The notes under the pieces: model-generated
Databases searched by the model: none
Told to the model about the DNA's origin: nothing
The model's input: only the letters and a program-made list of their open reading frames with translations
Part shown: positions 15,001 through 27,300 of the stretch, piece by piece
Layout: each line of letters starts with the position of its first letter
How positions within the stretch are numbered: position 1 is the stretch's first letter
Origin: Dasyornis broadbenti
Lineage: Eukaryota; Chordata; Aves; Passeriformes; Dasyornithidae
Direction: 5' to 3'
Length of the DNA: 64,000 nucleotides
Assembly (NCBI GenBank): GCA_013397935.1
Contig: VZRN01002232.1
Location: 979,457-1,043,456 of the forward strand
Position numbers and translations under genes: made by a program

Positions 15001-17477
15001 CAGTGCATGGCCCCTGAATCAAGGGCGTGGTGAAGATCAGGAGCCAAAGACAGGTAGCACAAAGACAGATACAGAGCAAGACAATTATGGATATTAATCA
15101 GAGCCTGGAGCTGGATCCTTTGTCCATGTCCCACTTATTTCTTCTTTCTCATTCATCAGCATTATGCAGAATATTTCGCAGGAGGGAAAGGTTCCTTGCA
15201 CCCTCTTTTTCCTCACAATTTTGCAAAACAGCACTTCTGACAAAGTGTCTCTCTGCTGTCAGTGGTACAATGAGAACCCATTGGCACTTCTGGGAAGCTA
15301 GAGAATACCACTGGATCAGCAGGAATTCTTGAAATTACACTTTTTCCTGTGAGTGTGTGAAGACAATATAGTTAATTACAAAGAAATGAATGGTATGAGA
15401 ACAAAGATCAACTCAAGTAATTCTGCTGGTATTGTTTTTATATGAGGATTAATTAGGGTGTTTTTAAAAGGCTAGGACACATAAAATCAACATGAATCTG
15501 AATTACCAGTATTCCATAATCCCATTATTATACCTCATTACCAAGCAATTACTTGAAATATAGCTTGCTCTAAAACAGTCCCTTTTTGGCAGCAGTAGAA
15601 AAACAATCTCAAAGTTCAGCCTTGTCAGCTAAGACAAAGCCTAGTGCTGTTAAGAACTGTCAGTATGCAAAGTCTTTCAGTATAATGTAGTAGAGTAATA
15701 TTAACTTTTAACAAAATACAGTGGAGAATCTATTAAATAAGGTGCAACATACCTTGTTTATGTAATTTACCTCCTCTACTGCTTCTTCTTTGTCTTCAAA
15801 CTAGTTAGGTCAGAGAATCTTATTACAAAGTCTCTAGATCGGTATTTCTAGGCCAACTCATGAACAATGTGAAGTCATTAACAAGACTCTAGACTATTTT
15901 GACTGTCCCTCTGCAAAATGACTTGAAATTGTGGATTTATGAAAAGAGGAATATCAGCTGTCATCCTAGCTTTTCAGCATTTGGCAAACTTGCTTCTACC
16001 CTGTCAATAAAAATAGGTTTTATTAACAGAGGAGGAACTCAAAGGAATTGCTTGAAGCCTGTTTCTTAGATACACAATTTATGGTATTCAGACAAATTCA
16101 CCAAAAATGTGTCGCAGAAAAAAAAGGTTGTTTCATATATTTTCAGATCAAAGAGCTCATTATTTAAAATACTGTCAGGTTGTCTTTCATCTTCAGAGCT
16201 GGCAAGCATAGGAAAACATATTGCAAATAAAAGCAGCCTTCCAAAATGTCACACTGATTATGCATTCACAAGTCAGCTCCTTGAGGCTCAGTGAGACAAC
16301 AAATATCACAGGAGTCCACTATGTGTTTTAACTGCTGTGATTTGAGAGGCTGGACAACAGCTTTTTCTACACATATTGATTCCCAGAACAGCCATATCAC
16401 AACATGTATAACTTGTGACAGTATTTCCTAAACCATACATTTAAGTTTAGGGTATTGGTGGTTGATAGAATATGGTAGAGACTGGGATCAAGTTCCTAGT
16501 ATTTTATCACACCACTTATTTCATAGGACATACGTTGACATGTTCTGTAATCTGGTCTACTATGTTTTCCCCACTGTTCCCCCATACTATGACAGTGACA
16601 GCAATATATGACAATCTGGCTCTAGGAACCTAAAAAACTTACTGTAATAGATGGTCAGACACTTTTTGTGCATGCAGGATCTTCTTCAAAGTTGTGAGAT
16701 GTTCCCCAGTGTGTACCTTTCCAACATTAATGAAGTGTTGAGAAGTAAAAGGAATGCATGTCAAATTGTAACTGTGAACAAAGATTTACTTCCACTGACT
16801 TTACCAGTTTTTCTCTCTCAGAAGAATCTTTAGTGTATATTTTCATTAGTGTGGTATCCTCAGAAGAACGGGGAAATTGAGACTATTTAATGTCTCTTGA
16901 AGGAATGCTTTCAACTGCTGAGAATGGAGGGGAAAAGCCATGGAAGTAATTTGCTACTGAATTTCTTCATAATTACAGGGTTACGACACATGCAAAAACA
17001 ATGAGTCTCCTTTTGAAATTTTACGTGGGTGAAAGGTGAAGACCAAGCTGAATTGGGTCACTTGTTTACTCTGACAGTGATGACAATATATAATAATCAT
17101 CAAGAGAAGCCAAGAGCCACATTGACATAAATGAAAATTAACATACCCTAAATTTCAGAAAAGCTTAAAATTATTCAGTCTTTCTTTTCCCAAAATAGTT
17201 TCTGCAGATTCTAGTAGCACCAGTAAAAACTGATAAAACACCACTACAGCTTAATTATCCCCATATTTTTTTCATGCCCGTATAGCCTGTGTCTGTAATA
17301 GTGCCCATTATGAAAGCATTTTGCCTGCCTTGGAAAGCTGACAATAAGTTAATGCTTGATAAGAAACAAAACATTCAGCTGAACTGATGTTTGGTGGCAT
17401 AGGAATAAGGTTTGTGAAGAAGCCATTACACAGTGTGCAATTGACATTTTAATCCACTGATATTCTTTACCACACAC
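12042..17477. other. 3'-flank intergenic DNA, no gene supported
   Basis: AT-rich DNA. The longest frames (13812-14156 plus, 14698-15033 plus) have no recognisable domain. A weak candidate block at 14150-14280 is listed separately. Confidence 0.55.
14150..14280. promoter_or_regulatory. Weak candidate regulatory block
   Basis: Contains CTCTTTTAGCGCCAATGG followed by a partly similar CCTTTAGTGCCAAGCC, then GGATTGGCATG and AAATATGCATTTTTGG. NFI-like TTGGCA and CCAAT-type cores recur. Low confidence. Confidence 0.25.
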
Positions 17478-17692
17478 AGGTAGGAAATTCTTCACTTCGA
17501 GGATGGTGAGGTACTGGAACAAGTTGCCCAGAGAAGTTGTGGAAGCCACATCCCTGGAAGTGTTCAAGGCCAGGTTGAATCAAGTCCTGAGCAACCTGAC
17601 TGAGTGGAAAGTGTCCCTGCCCATGGCAGGGGGGTTGGAACTAGATGATCTTGAAGGTTCCTTGCAACTCAAACCATTCTATGACTCTGTGA
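17478..17692 (+). mobile_element. CR1 LINE, 5'-truncated copy (3' end of ORF2 and 3'UTR)
   Basis: About 215 bp match the CR1 3' region in order: GAAATTCTTCAC, GGTACTGGAACAAGTTGCCC, AGAAGTTGTGG, ATCCCTGGAAGTGTTCAAGG, TGTCCCTGCCCATGGCAGGG, TTGGAACTAGATGATCTTGA, and the terminal CATTCTATGACTCTGTGA. Orientation is plus. The body of reverse transcriptase is absent, and only a short remnant frame survives (17503-17703, crossing the CR1 terminus). CR1 is the dominant LINE of birds and is also common in other reptiles; it supports the sauropsid origin of the window. The copy is inactive. Confidence 0.95.
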
Positions 17693-20600
17693 ATTTCAGC
17701 TGAAATTAGAATCTCTTTTTCAAAGAGATGATAAATCAATCATCACAACCAGTTCAAAGCCCTGCACAGATCAAAAAGTGTCACAGAAGGTGTTCACACG
17801 TGTCTCTTTACAAATGTAAAGATGGTATTGATAGGATTTCCTCTTCTGAAAAAACAGAATTATAAACCTTTGTGAGCATAAGACACACCATTGTTTCATT
17901 TTTTTTTTTGCTAGATTTTTGGAGAAAAATTATTAGATTCAACCTGTATGATTCATGTAATTCCCATCACTTCATTTCCTGTTTTAGCACTGTAGAGACC
18001 CACATTGTGAATCAACAAAGTCTCCTGCTTTATTTGGGTAGGAAAGGAGCCTTTTTTGTACTCAGATAAATTTAATTTGTAAGATTCATCCTCTTGGAGT
18101 TGAAGAAGCAGGTTTTACCAGCTTGTACATAGGAAAGAATTAGAGACTCCATAAAACCAACAGAGAGAGGTCTCTGAAGGCCTCCAAGGCACCTGAGTTA
18201 ATCCTGTTGACTCTTCAGTGAAGGTCAGTAAAGAGTCATTATTGACACCAGAGAACAGGGAAATTCAATGAGCTCTTCAGAACCACTGAGAGCTTGTAGC
18301 CAAACCTCGTATTAAATCCAGACCTCTGGGAGCCAAATAACTTCCGTACAAGATCTTCCTTATTCGTCACCATGAGGACTCAAATCTTGATTAAAAAGTA
18401 ATCTAGGTAGACCTATAATTATAATTAGAGGTGTTATTAGGAATGTGTCTTGAAAACACCTCTTTGTGATCAAATCAGACTGCAATCTCAACAGCTTTAC
18501 TGAAAAAGAAAAGCATTAGAGAAAAGAACATCATTTGAGGCTGAAAAGGGGTACATGTTATAAACCAGAGAATTAACTTCTTTTTTAGATAAAATATAGT
18601 GGCAAGATGTCCAGTTTGTCAAGGTGAAAAAAGTGATTTAATAGGTTTCTTTCACCTCTAATTTTAAAAAGTCGCTTATCTACGTTAAAAAGATGTTTTC
18701 TTTGACAAGGGTCAGCAATAATGATGATGGACATACCCTTTTCACTTACAGAGTTTTTTTTTATTTACATACATAACATTTTTCATAGCATTAACAGTAT
18801 TCAAAAATATGATGAAAAGGTAATTGAAGCAAGTCTAGATCTGTCTGTCATATAAACATGTGGAGTGCAAATATACACATGATGATTATCAGTAGCTTAA
18901 GTGTCTTTTATCATTATGGCATTTAAGCCTTATTTCATGTGTTCTGAGGATATTTTTTAAAATCTATTATCTAAGCAGACAAATCATTTCTTGTGAGTTG
19001 TTCAGCCATTTGACTAAGAATTACTCTTTGCCCTGAAAAGTCCTGCAGCTGTTCTAGCATAAAATTTAAAGTCAAGATATTGTAAATATCAGGAATAATA
19101 TTGCAATGATTTGATTTAAAGTGGATTTGTTTACTTGTTAGGGTTCTTTACATTCCTAAAATACAGTTCTTAAAAACTATAACAACAACTAATTTAAGTA
19201 GCAGCTCAAAAAGACAAAGAACTCAACTCTTTTTCATCCTTACTATGTTTGGTTTTCATTTTATAAAATGAAGTATGAAATGAAGCCTGAAGCACAAAGA
19301 TTAAGAAACATAACTGTAACAAAAATGTCACCTTTCTCAGTATATGGTTTCCTGCTCCACCTGATCCCAGTATTCATTTCCCACAGCAGTTTATCTGCTT
19401 CTCTGCACAGACTTATGGACCAGAGGTTGATTTCTCAGCTATGGAAAAAACAGTAGTATAGAATCTAAGTACATTCTTTTTGCAACTTGCCTTACTTACC
19501 CATACCCATCAGTCCTGCAATGGGATGGTCAGACAGCATGCAAAGAAATCTCCTTTTCCAGAAAACTCAGCCTGGCAGTAATTGTGGGTTTGCGGGAATA
19601 ACTCTGTCACAAGAATTGACCTAATCAGAGCCTAAAGCAAAGAGCAAACATTCCTTTTGCCTACACAGTTCCCTCTCATCCAGCTGCCTTCTGCACACCC
19701 TTGCACAAGGCAGAAGCAGTAATGTGTCCTTCCAAAAGCAGCTGCTATTTTTGTATTAAAAAAAAGAACCAGGAGGCTTTGGCTGTACTGATCCACAATG
19801 CTTAGTGTTGGTTCAGAACACAATCAGGTAAAGACAGAAAAGAGAATCAGCAGGAGATCCTGGAAACTGCGATATCAAGAGCCTGAGAAGAAGGTTTCTT
19901 GAAATGTGAAAATCTCACACTTGCATTCAAGCTACTGAATACAAAAGTAAAGATGTTTCCTAAGCTGGTAATGCCATCAGGCAATTTTGATGGTAATTTT
20001 TGTATTATGACATTATTTATTTAGAGCTAGATATGTGCCTTTCACAAGATGAAAATCATATGATGAAAACAGAAGTTAAAATTCATTTTTCCATATTAGT
20101 CTGTTTGTGATTTTTGAGAGCAGGCTTTCTACTAAGCCCGCCTTTTGTCTCACTGGATGTGAATAACAAGATTAAAACTTCAAGGGCTCTGTCCTCAGCC
20201 AGTTTACATTTGAGTACAAGAACTGAGGCTTTGGACTAAACTATTCAAAAGCTCAATTGTGTTTTAAAAATTCAAACAATCTTAATATTTTAATACTCCC
20301 CCTCGGGTTATTGAGAAAAATCAGATTTAATACTCACCAACCATCTGATTTATATAAATATCTTATAAACTTTAGTACTGGTGCCTTTGCACACTTAAGA
20401 GCCACATGGGATATGAGAACAGGGAAAAGTTGCAGAGAAAGTCAGTGGGAAAAGATCTGGTTTCTTAGTTATAAAGCAATAAAAGGCATGCATTTAAAAT
20501 TACATATTTTAATATTTCACATAACCTATACTGGATGCTGTGGAGAATGAGGCCGTGGGTTCTGAGCTTTGCATGTGCTTGTCAATGGTAACAAGTCCAG

Positions 20601-22744
20601 GTGGGGGGCCCTCGCTGTGTGCTCAGGCACTGTGTGGTCAAGCATGCCTGCTGAGGACCGAGGGAAAATCATCCTTTTGAACTCGAACTCTATGACCACT
20701 CTTGCTTTTTACATTATTCATATCCCTCATCTGTGGGATTTACAGTCAAAAAAGGTAACTGGGCTGCTGCTAACACAGTGAAATCATTTGCTGTATAGCA
20801 CCGGAAAGATAGAATCCATTTGAATTCATCGCCTGACTTTGACAAAATTTCTCCCAGCATAGAGGGTTGATATGAAATGAATGAAGTGCGGAAGTTCCAG
20901 TAAAATCTTCAAAGTAAGCTGCAGGCTGGGTAACACAGGAGGGAAGTCATGGGGGTGAAGGCAAGAGGAATCAGAGAGTGGGGCAAGGTAAAAATGTATC
21001 AGGCAGGACTCAATGACAGCCATCCTGCGTGAATCCTAGAAGGTGCGAACACTCCCCGTGCTCCCCTGGAGATGGAGAGGAGAGCTGGGAGGTGTCTGAG
21101 GTGCTTTTGGCCCTGGAATAGCTCTGTGATGGCCTGGGTATGCAGAGAGAGGACAACATAAGCTGGCACAAGGGGACTGAGGAAGGAACCCAAACCCATA
21201 CCCTTATCTGATGTCATCTATTGCTGCATTACTTCATTGTGGAAGGGTCTATTTTTCCAGGATTGACTGCATTATCTTATGCTGTGAGAACTGGGGGGTG
21301 CAAGCAGGGCCCTGTGCTGGAAGCTGCCACTGACCCAAGAGTGAAAAGGCAAAGAGCTGCAAAATGCCGACAGGCAGGAGATGTGAGGAGAGCCAAATCC
21401 CACAGCGATTGTTCCACCCGTGCAAGCCCCTGGCTCTGCTCAGAACAACACTGCACCCCGATGGCACTTTGGAAACTACATGTATTTAAAGCCAAGAGAA
21501 ACTGACTCTTATCGCAGAGCAAGCGTCTCCCCAGACAGCAGTGTAAGAATACAGCTACACTGGAGCCGTGGTGCAGCAATCACCAGCCAAGCTGTCCCGC
21601 GATGACAAGCCCTCAGCTTGACCCTCCCTCTGGAGTTCTCATGGCTGGAGAGGCAAGGAGACCCGAGAGAGAGGCCCTTGGAAAACAGGAGCAAGGGGCA
21701 GCCTCTGCACCGCATCCTTCTCTCCTTCCATTCATCTTGGACAATGTTACCACAGAGGGACCATCACAGTATCACCTAAAATTAAAAGAAACTTTGAAAG
21801 TTATTTAATTCACCCTTCTCTCCCCTTTTCAAATGCAGGATCAAATTTAAATCAACTCATGATAGATGTTTGTTTCCCTGTCCTTAAGGAATTTTTAGTT
21901 ATGGACAGTGCACATTTCCTTAGTAATATGTTTCTGTCTTTTTTCAGTCTTGACCATTACACATTTTTTCCCCAATATCCCACTAAACTAGGGAATTTAA
22001 GCTCATCATTTATTTTAGCAGACAGAGAAGCACTTTTTCCCTTCCTCACTGAGGAACACTTGACATGTCTGAGGCCTCTAGGACATCTTCCAGAAGCCTC
22101 CTCGACTCAAGACTGGGAATGGCAGGCAGATGGCAAATTACTTACACAGAAAGCTTATGTTTTGGACTGTTGCATCCAAGTGTGTTAATGTAACACAGAT
22201 ATAACAGGATAATCCATCAGGAAGAAGCCCTCTACAAGGAACAATGATTTTAATGGTGAAATTGTGCAAATAGTAAACATGAGAAGAATCCAATCATTTT
22301 CTTGAACTCTATGCTACAGAACTGACCTTAATCTGCTTTACAGAAGTTCTCTTTTTCTTGTCAGTGAAAGAGTGGTGTATGATCCATAATTTCAGACTAA
22401 TAGATAAAAGGACCAGGAGTGGCAATGATTAGTTCTGATAAACTACTCCACTAAGACCCTTTTAGTATATGCCACTCTTGATGGAGATAGACATGAAAAT
22501 GGAAGGGGTGATTTGCACATTGGCCAATCCTTTTGTCCCATTAGAGTGTTTTATAAATAGAAAATGTGAAGATGGTTCTCAAAAGAGGCAAAATATTAAT
22601 TTGCTATAGCTTCTTAAAGCCTCAGATGCGTCTATGTCTCACTGCACACTGAGACCTAAATTCACACCCTCTAACTGAATTGTCAAAGTGAGATTTCCTA
22701 TACAGGCAGTACAGAAATACAGGACCCTCCAGAGAGCAGCAGGA

Positions 22745-22875
22745 AAATCATTCACTAATTGCCCATTGGCTTAATTGAGGAATTAAAGGCAATTTTATTC
22801 CCAGCTTTGTCACTTTAGCCAACCCAAAATTGTAATTATGTAGGCCTTAAAGAGAAATTCAAGGAATATGATCTC
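22745..22875. promoter_or_regulatory. Weak candidate block rich in TAATTG cores
   Basis: Contains CACTAATTGCCCATTGGC, CTTAATTGAGGAATTAAAGG and AAATTGTAATTATG in 110 bp. Clustered homeodomain cores and a CCAAT-type core are seen. AT-rich background makes chance plausible. Confidence 0.27.
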
Positions 22876-24019
22876 CTACAGACACTGTTGAGGCCCCTAG
22901 TCTACATACAGTGATACCAACAACATTTTCCTGCATACCTTGTTCTGATTCCTGGCCGCAGCTTTTCTGTGCTGACTCAAACTGCAATTTATCAGTTGCT
23001 CTGATAACTCTACTACATTGTATTTATGATACAATACACCAATCCAAGCTTTTTCTTCTACAGAAGTGTTGGCATTTTGAGCAACATGAGAAGAAAAACA
23101 ATTCTGAAACAAGGAAAACAGGAATTATGTTAAAGAAAATTTCCCTCTTTCTAGAAGGAAATGTAGAGAAGAAATGAAGACATACAATTGTGTAAGCAAA
23201 GAAACAACTTTTGTAGATTGTCAACAGGTATAATTGGGCCTGAGGAACCACCTTCACATTCTGAGACTAATTTACTGCAAGAAAGAGGCCAGTAGAGGAA
23301 TATGGAATTTCCCACAGCAGGGTCACCTCAGAAGTGCACCATGTTGAGAGTAACCCAAAAATTTTGCCATCTGGCCATCAGTTCAGTGACATGTACAAAA
23401 TAAGTAGATGGTCTCAGCTCAGTTTCCAGCTGTAAGGCAGACACAGTATGGAAATCTCAAAAGATTCAAATCTCTTAAAATTAACAGTAATTGGCAGCTT
23501 TGCCAGCAAGGCCTCAGATTTCCACTGCGAGCTGGCCAGGGATGGGAAGGGCACCTTCAGTGTACAGTCACTGATAGACAGCTTGCACCCAGCTGGCTGT
23601 GCCTTGCTAGTCTTACACTAGAGTAACCAGTAACGTCCACACAATTTACTTACAAATGCAAGATTTGAAATTTTATTTTTTATTTCCTTTTACAACATTT
23701 ATTTCTAAACACCCTGAGCACCTGCACAACATTATTACTGAAAGCATCAGTTTAACAAAGAAATCCTCATTTTATGTATTCCCATCACAAAAGGGGAATA
23801 AAAGATCAAATTCAAACAGCTGTCCTAAAGAAAATACACCACAGACTCACAAATCTGACAGGGAATTTGGTTAGCAAAAGCATTACTAAGGTAATACAGG
23901 GTACTTTGTTTTTATAGCTGGGATGTGGTGTGCTGCTGCTCAGGCAGCGGAGTCGGACCCTGCTTGGACAGCAGATGGTGTCCTACTGTAACACTAAGCG
24001 CCACTGCTCAAAGAGGAAT

Positions 24020-24150
24020 CTTAAACCAGCCTTTAAAATACTCTCCAATTTCCATTTAATTACTTTAATTGGCTTTATGGACTATGCAATAAAAATGATG
24101 GATCTGTTTAAGCACTAGGCTGAATTAAAAAGTTTAGTGTGTCAAAACCG
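24020..24150. promoter_or_regulatory. Weak candidate block with ATTA cores
   Basis: Contains CCATTTAATTACTTTAATTG, ATGCAATAAAAATGATGG and CAAAACCGGTGATTTTG. It resembles a compact enhancer by eye, with low confidence. Confidence 0.25.
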
Positions 24151-24351
24151 GTGATTTTGAAATATATGTCCCATTTCTGTGAGTATTTTCCAATATTTAA
24201 ATGAAATTTTGAAAAATGTGATCATGCCACTTAGGTGCCTGAGCAGTCCTTTTCAAAGGCACCGCAGGCAAATAACTATTAAGAATCCCACTGAGTGTCA
24301 AGGGAGTCAAATGCCTTCCACATCTCTGTGCTTTTGCAAGTGTTCTCCTTT

Positions 24352-24386
24352 TACAGTATAAGTTATCTGTATACAGTATAAGTTAT
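24352..24386. repeat. Short tandem duplication (20-bp period)
   Basis: TACAGTATAAGTTAT occurs at 24352-24366 and again, exactly, at 24372-24386. Confidence 0.8.
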
Positions 24387-27300
24387 ATAATAATGAAAAA
24401 TCTAAACTTGCCATTGTTCCAGTAAAGGCAGTGCAAAGAGTTATGAGCCTTCATGGAAAAGGGCCACTTTTTTTCTTCTGTGCTGTATAGTATCTTGTGC
24501 TGTGTAACAACTTGTTCAGTGGGCATCTGGTCCTTATTGTAGCTCTCAGATACCAACAGTACAATTAAAACTCCACAGGAATTAAATTTATTCCTGATAA
24601 ATGACATATTGTGCTGTAATACTAAATCTAAAAGAATAATTTCATGCTTTCAGTCTGCAACCAAGATATATTTCCTTGTATGTTTTTTTTCCTCATCTTT
24701 GGGATCTACAGAAGTTCCCAGCTCTCTGTGACTAATAACATGAACCGAGTGGTGAAGAGAAACCTGTTATATTAAGAAGCTCCAAGTCTGCTGAAGCCCC
24801 TGGACTTCGGGAAGCAGGTTGGTAAAAGACTTCCATGTTGAGGAGCCCCCAGCACAGAACCTGACTCATGACTGAGCCTCATCTGAAAACCTTTCTCCAG
24901 ATTGTCCAAATCACAGCTGTGGTCACTGTGGGCTCTGATGCATTGTGGCAGACCAGTGTGACTCAGCTCAGAGATATCTGAGTTTGCAAGCCTAGATTGG
25001 ATTTACTGTCACTGGAAGGTCAAAATTTGTTGGGAACAGTTTTGTCATCCATACCAGGAGGTGATGAAATCTTTGCCTGCTGGAGCAGATAATCATCTTG
25101 TACAGCCTAACCCAGGCTGGGACAGCAGAGTCATAAATGGTGTTATGCACACGATCATCACTGAATCACCTTTTTTTTTTTCATACAGAGACTCTTGTAA
25201 AATTCTACTCTCTTTTTACTTCTTTCAGAAGCAAATTATTATTCCTCTAGCTCCAAGTCATGGGAGTAGTCTCACTAATCTTGGTGAGATTCTTCACATG
25301 AGAAAGTACTGATCCCTTAGAAAAACAGTTTAGGAGTAGCTGTATGAATGATACCTGGTTTTCAGAAAATGTTTTTATTTTCTTCCTCATCCCAGACATG
25401 ACAGAGGATGCAAGGGTCAATATTCTCCAAGAACATTTACATAACTTCTTCAAAAGTAATAAAATGATGAAACCCAAAATCTGCAAATTGTGGTGATTTG
25501 TAGTGCTTTGATTTATAGCCCCGTTGGGTTTGGAGTGAATGATTTCTACAGAGACCAGTCCCTCTAATCGGAATTTTACAAGAAACGGATGTGCTAAAAG
25601 AAACAGAAAGCTAACAGGGCTTCTGGTTACATTTTCAGCCTGATTTATAGAGCTGTAAAACTCTCTGTATCAGGGAGCTGACACCAATTTCTAGAAAGCT
25701 GTGAACATTTATTTCTACCCAATTTTCCTGCAGGGCTCCTAGGCCCACTTCGTTCACAAACGACCCCAGTGAAATCCATGTCAGGTGTTAGAGAGTGTGG
25801 GACACAGGTGACAAAAGCAAGCTGGCAGCAAAGGAGAACCCATTGTTTAGCTACTCCTGGGAATGTCTGTTTAGGGGTCAGAAGTGTACTTTTAAGGAAT
25901 CCAGAAAGGAAAGGGAGCTGAGGTGGGAGCAGGCATTACCAGGGTTGAAGTGGCTAAGGGAGGTGCAATCTGGCACAGCAAGGGCTGCTGTAGAACTGAG
26001 TGGTTCCTGGTTGAGGACCAGCAGGTGCAGGAGGCAAATGGCCAAGCCTGGAGCTGCAGCAGCCATGCCACTGCAGCAACACCTTGCACCCTGACAGATG
26101 CAAACGCCACCTGCATGTGGATGCATTCAGACAGCAGAAGAGCCAAGTTGTGAGAAGAGGAAGAACTGGAGAGAAAATGGGCAACAAGCCAGGGACAGGA
26201 AAAGCATTCCAGTCAAGGCTGCAGCCTAGGTTAGTGCCCACGACACAGTACAGGGTTGTGGTAAGGCTGGTCAGATGAAGTGCCCATGAGCTGTGAGCAG
26301 GGAGGGAGAGGCAGGAGAAGTGCCATGGCTGCTGTCCTCTGGAAACCTCACCAGAGCTGGGCTGCAGATGGGGACATGTACTCAGAGGCGGTGCCCGTGG
26401 CCACTTACGACAGCAAAATACCCCAAGGAGAAGCAAATCAAACCAGCACATCCACCCAGACAAGCGCAATCCCCAAGATAAGGAAGAGACAGTGGTGAGG
26501 AGCAAGATAGGGCCTGGGTCAAGACAAGAATCAGGAGAGAAGAGATGTGAGTGAACTTTCTGGTCAGTAGTGGGTAGATCACCCAGAAGTGGCCTCTGGA
26601 GTTGGGCTGTGATTCACAGTAAAGCCTCCATCTGCTTCTGTGAGGATGCCAAACTATTTGACCCACAGCAGGGAAAAGCTCCACAGCTTGGATATTTCCA
26701 GTTCTGCTCCTTCTGATAGCTAGAAGTGTGTAGAAATATTTGGCTTGCAATTTCATGCCTGTAAGGAAGATGGTGTAGAGGTTCAAACAAAATGATCTGA
26801 GGTCTCTCTTGAAAATGTGAACTGTTCCCTTCCAGAAAATAAAATTTGTGTCAATCACAGGTTCTTACAGGTGCTTGAGCTAGTATTCCATTCAAAGAGA
26901 GTTACATAAGATTTTAGTGAAAAGGAAAGTAGAAAATTACTTTAAAGCAGCACTTTTAAGCCTAGTGGAGCTTCAGATCCAAGATCCTGATAATTCTTTG
27001 TTCTAAGGCCCTCTGCATTCAAGGGCACTTAGCAGGGAGCCCAGCTGGCAAAGGTTTGGGGATCACAGTCTGAGGTATTTGTGTGTAGTCTGGCAGGCAG
27101 CATAAAACGGCAGCTTCTGCTGACACAGCATTCAAGAAAATGTTCTTACCTTGTTATGCTGTTTAAAGAACCCTATCGAGTTGCTTTACCTATAAAATTT
27201 TTAAGTATTAAATACATAATTTTATAAAATGGTTAAGTAGTATGTCTGAGTTGTTTTGATATTAGTGTCAAATTTAAAAAAAACAGATATTAATTAATAA

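Noticed and set aside
25954..26858. Overlapping 183- and 158-codon minus-strand frames
   Set aside because: Leucine/serine-rich chance frames in a locally GC-richer patch; no domain, no splice structure, and several competing frames on both strands.
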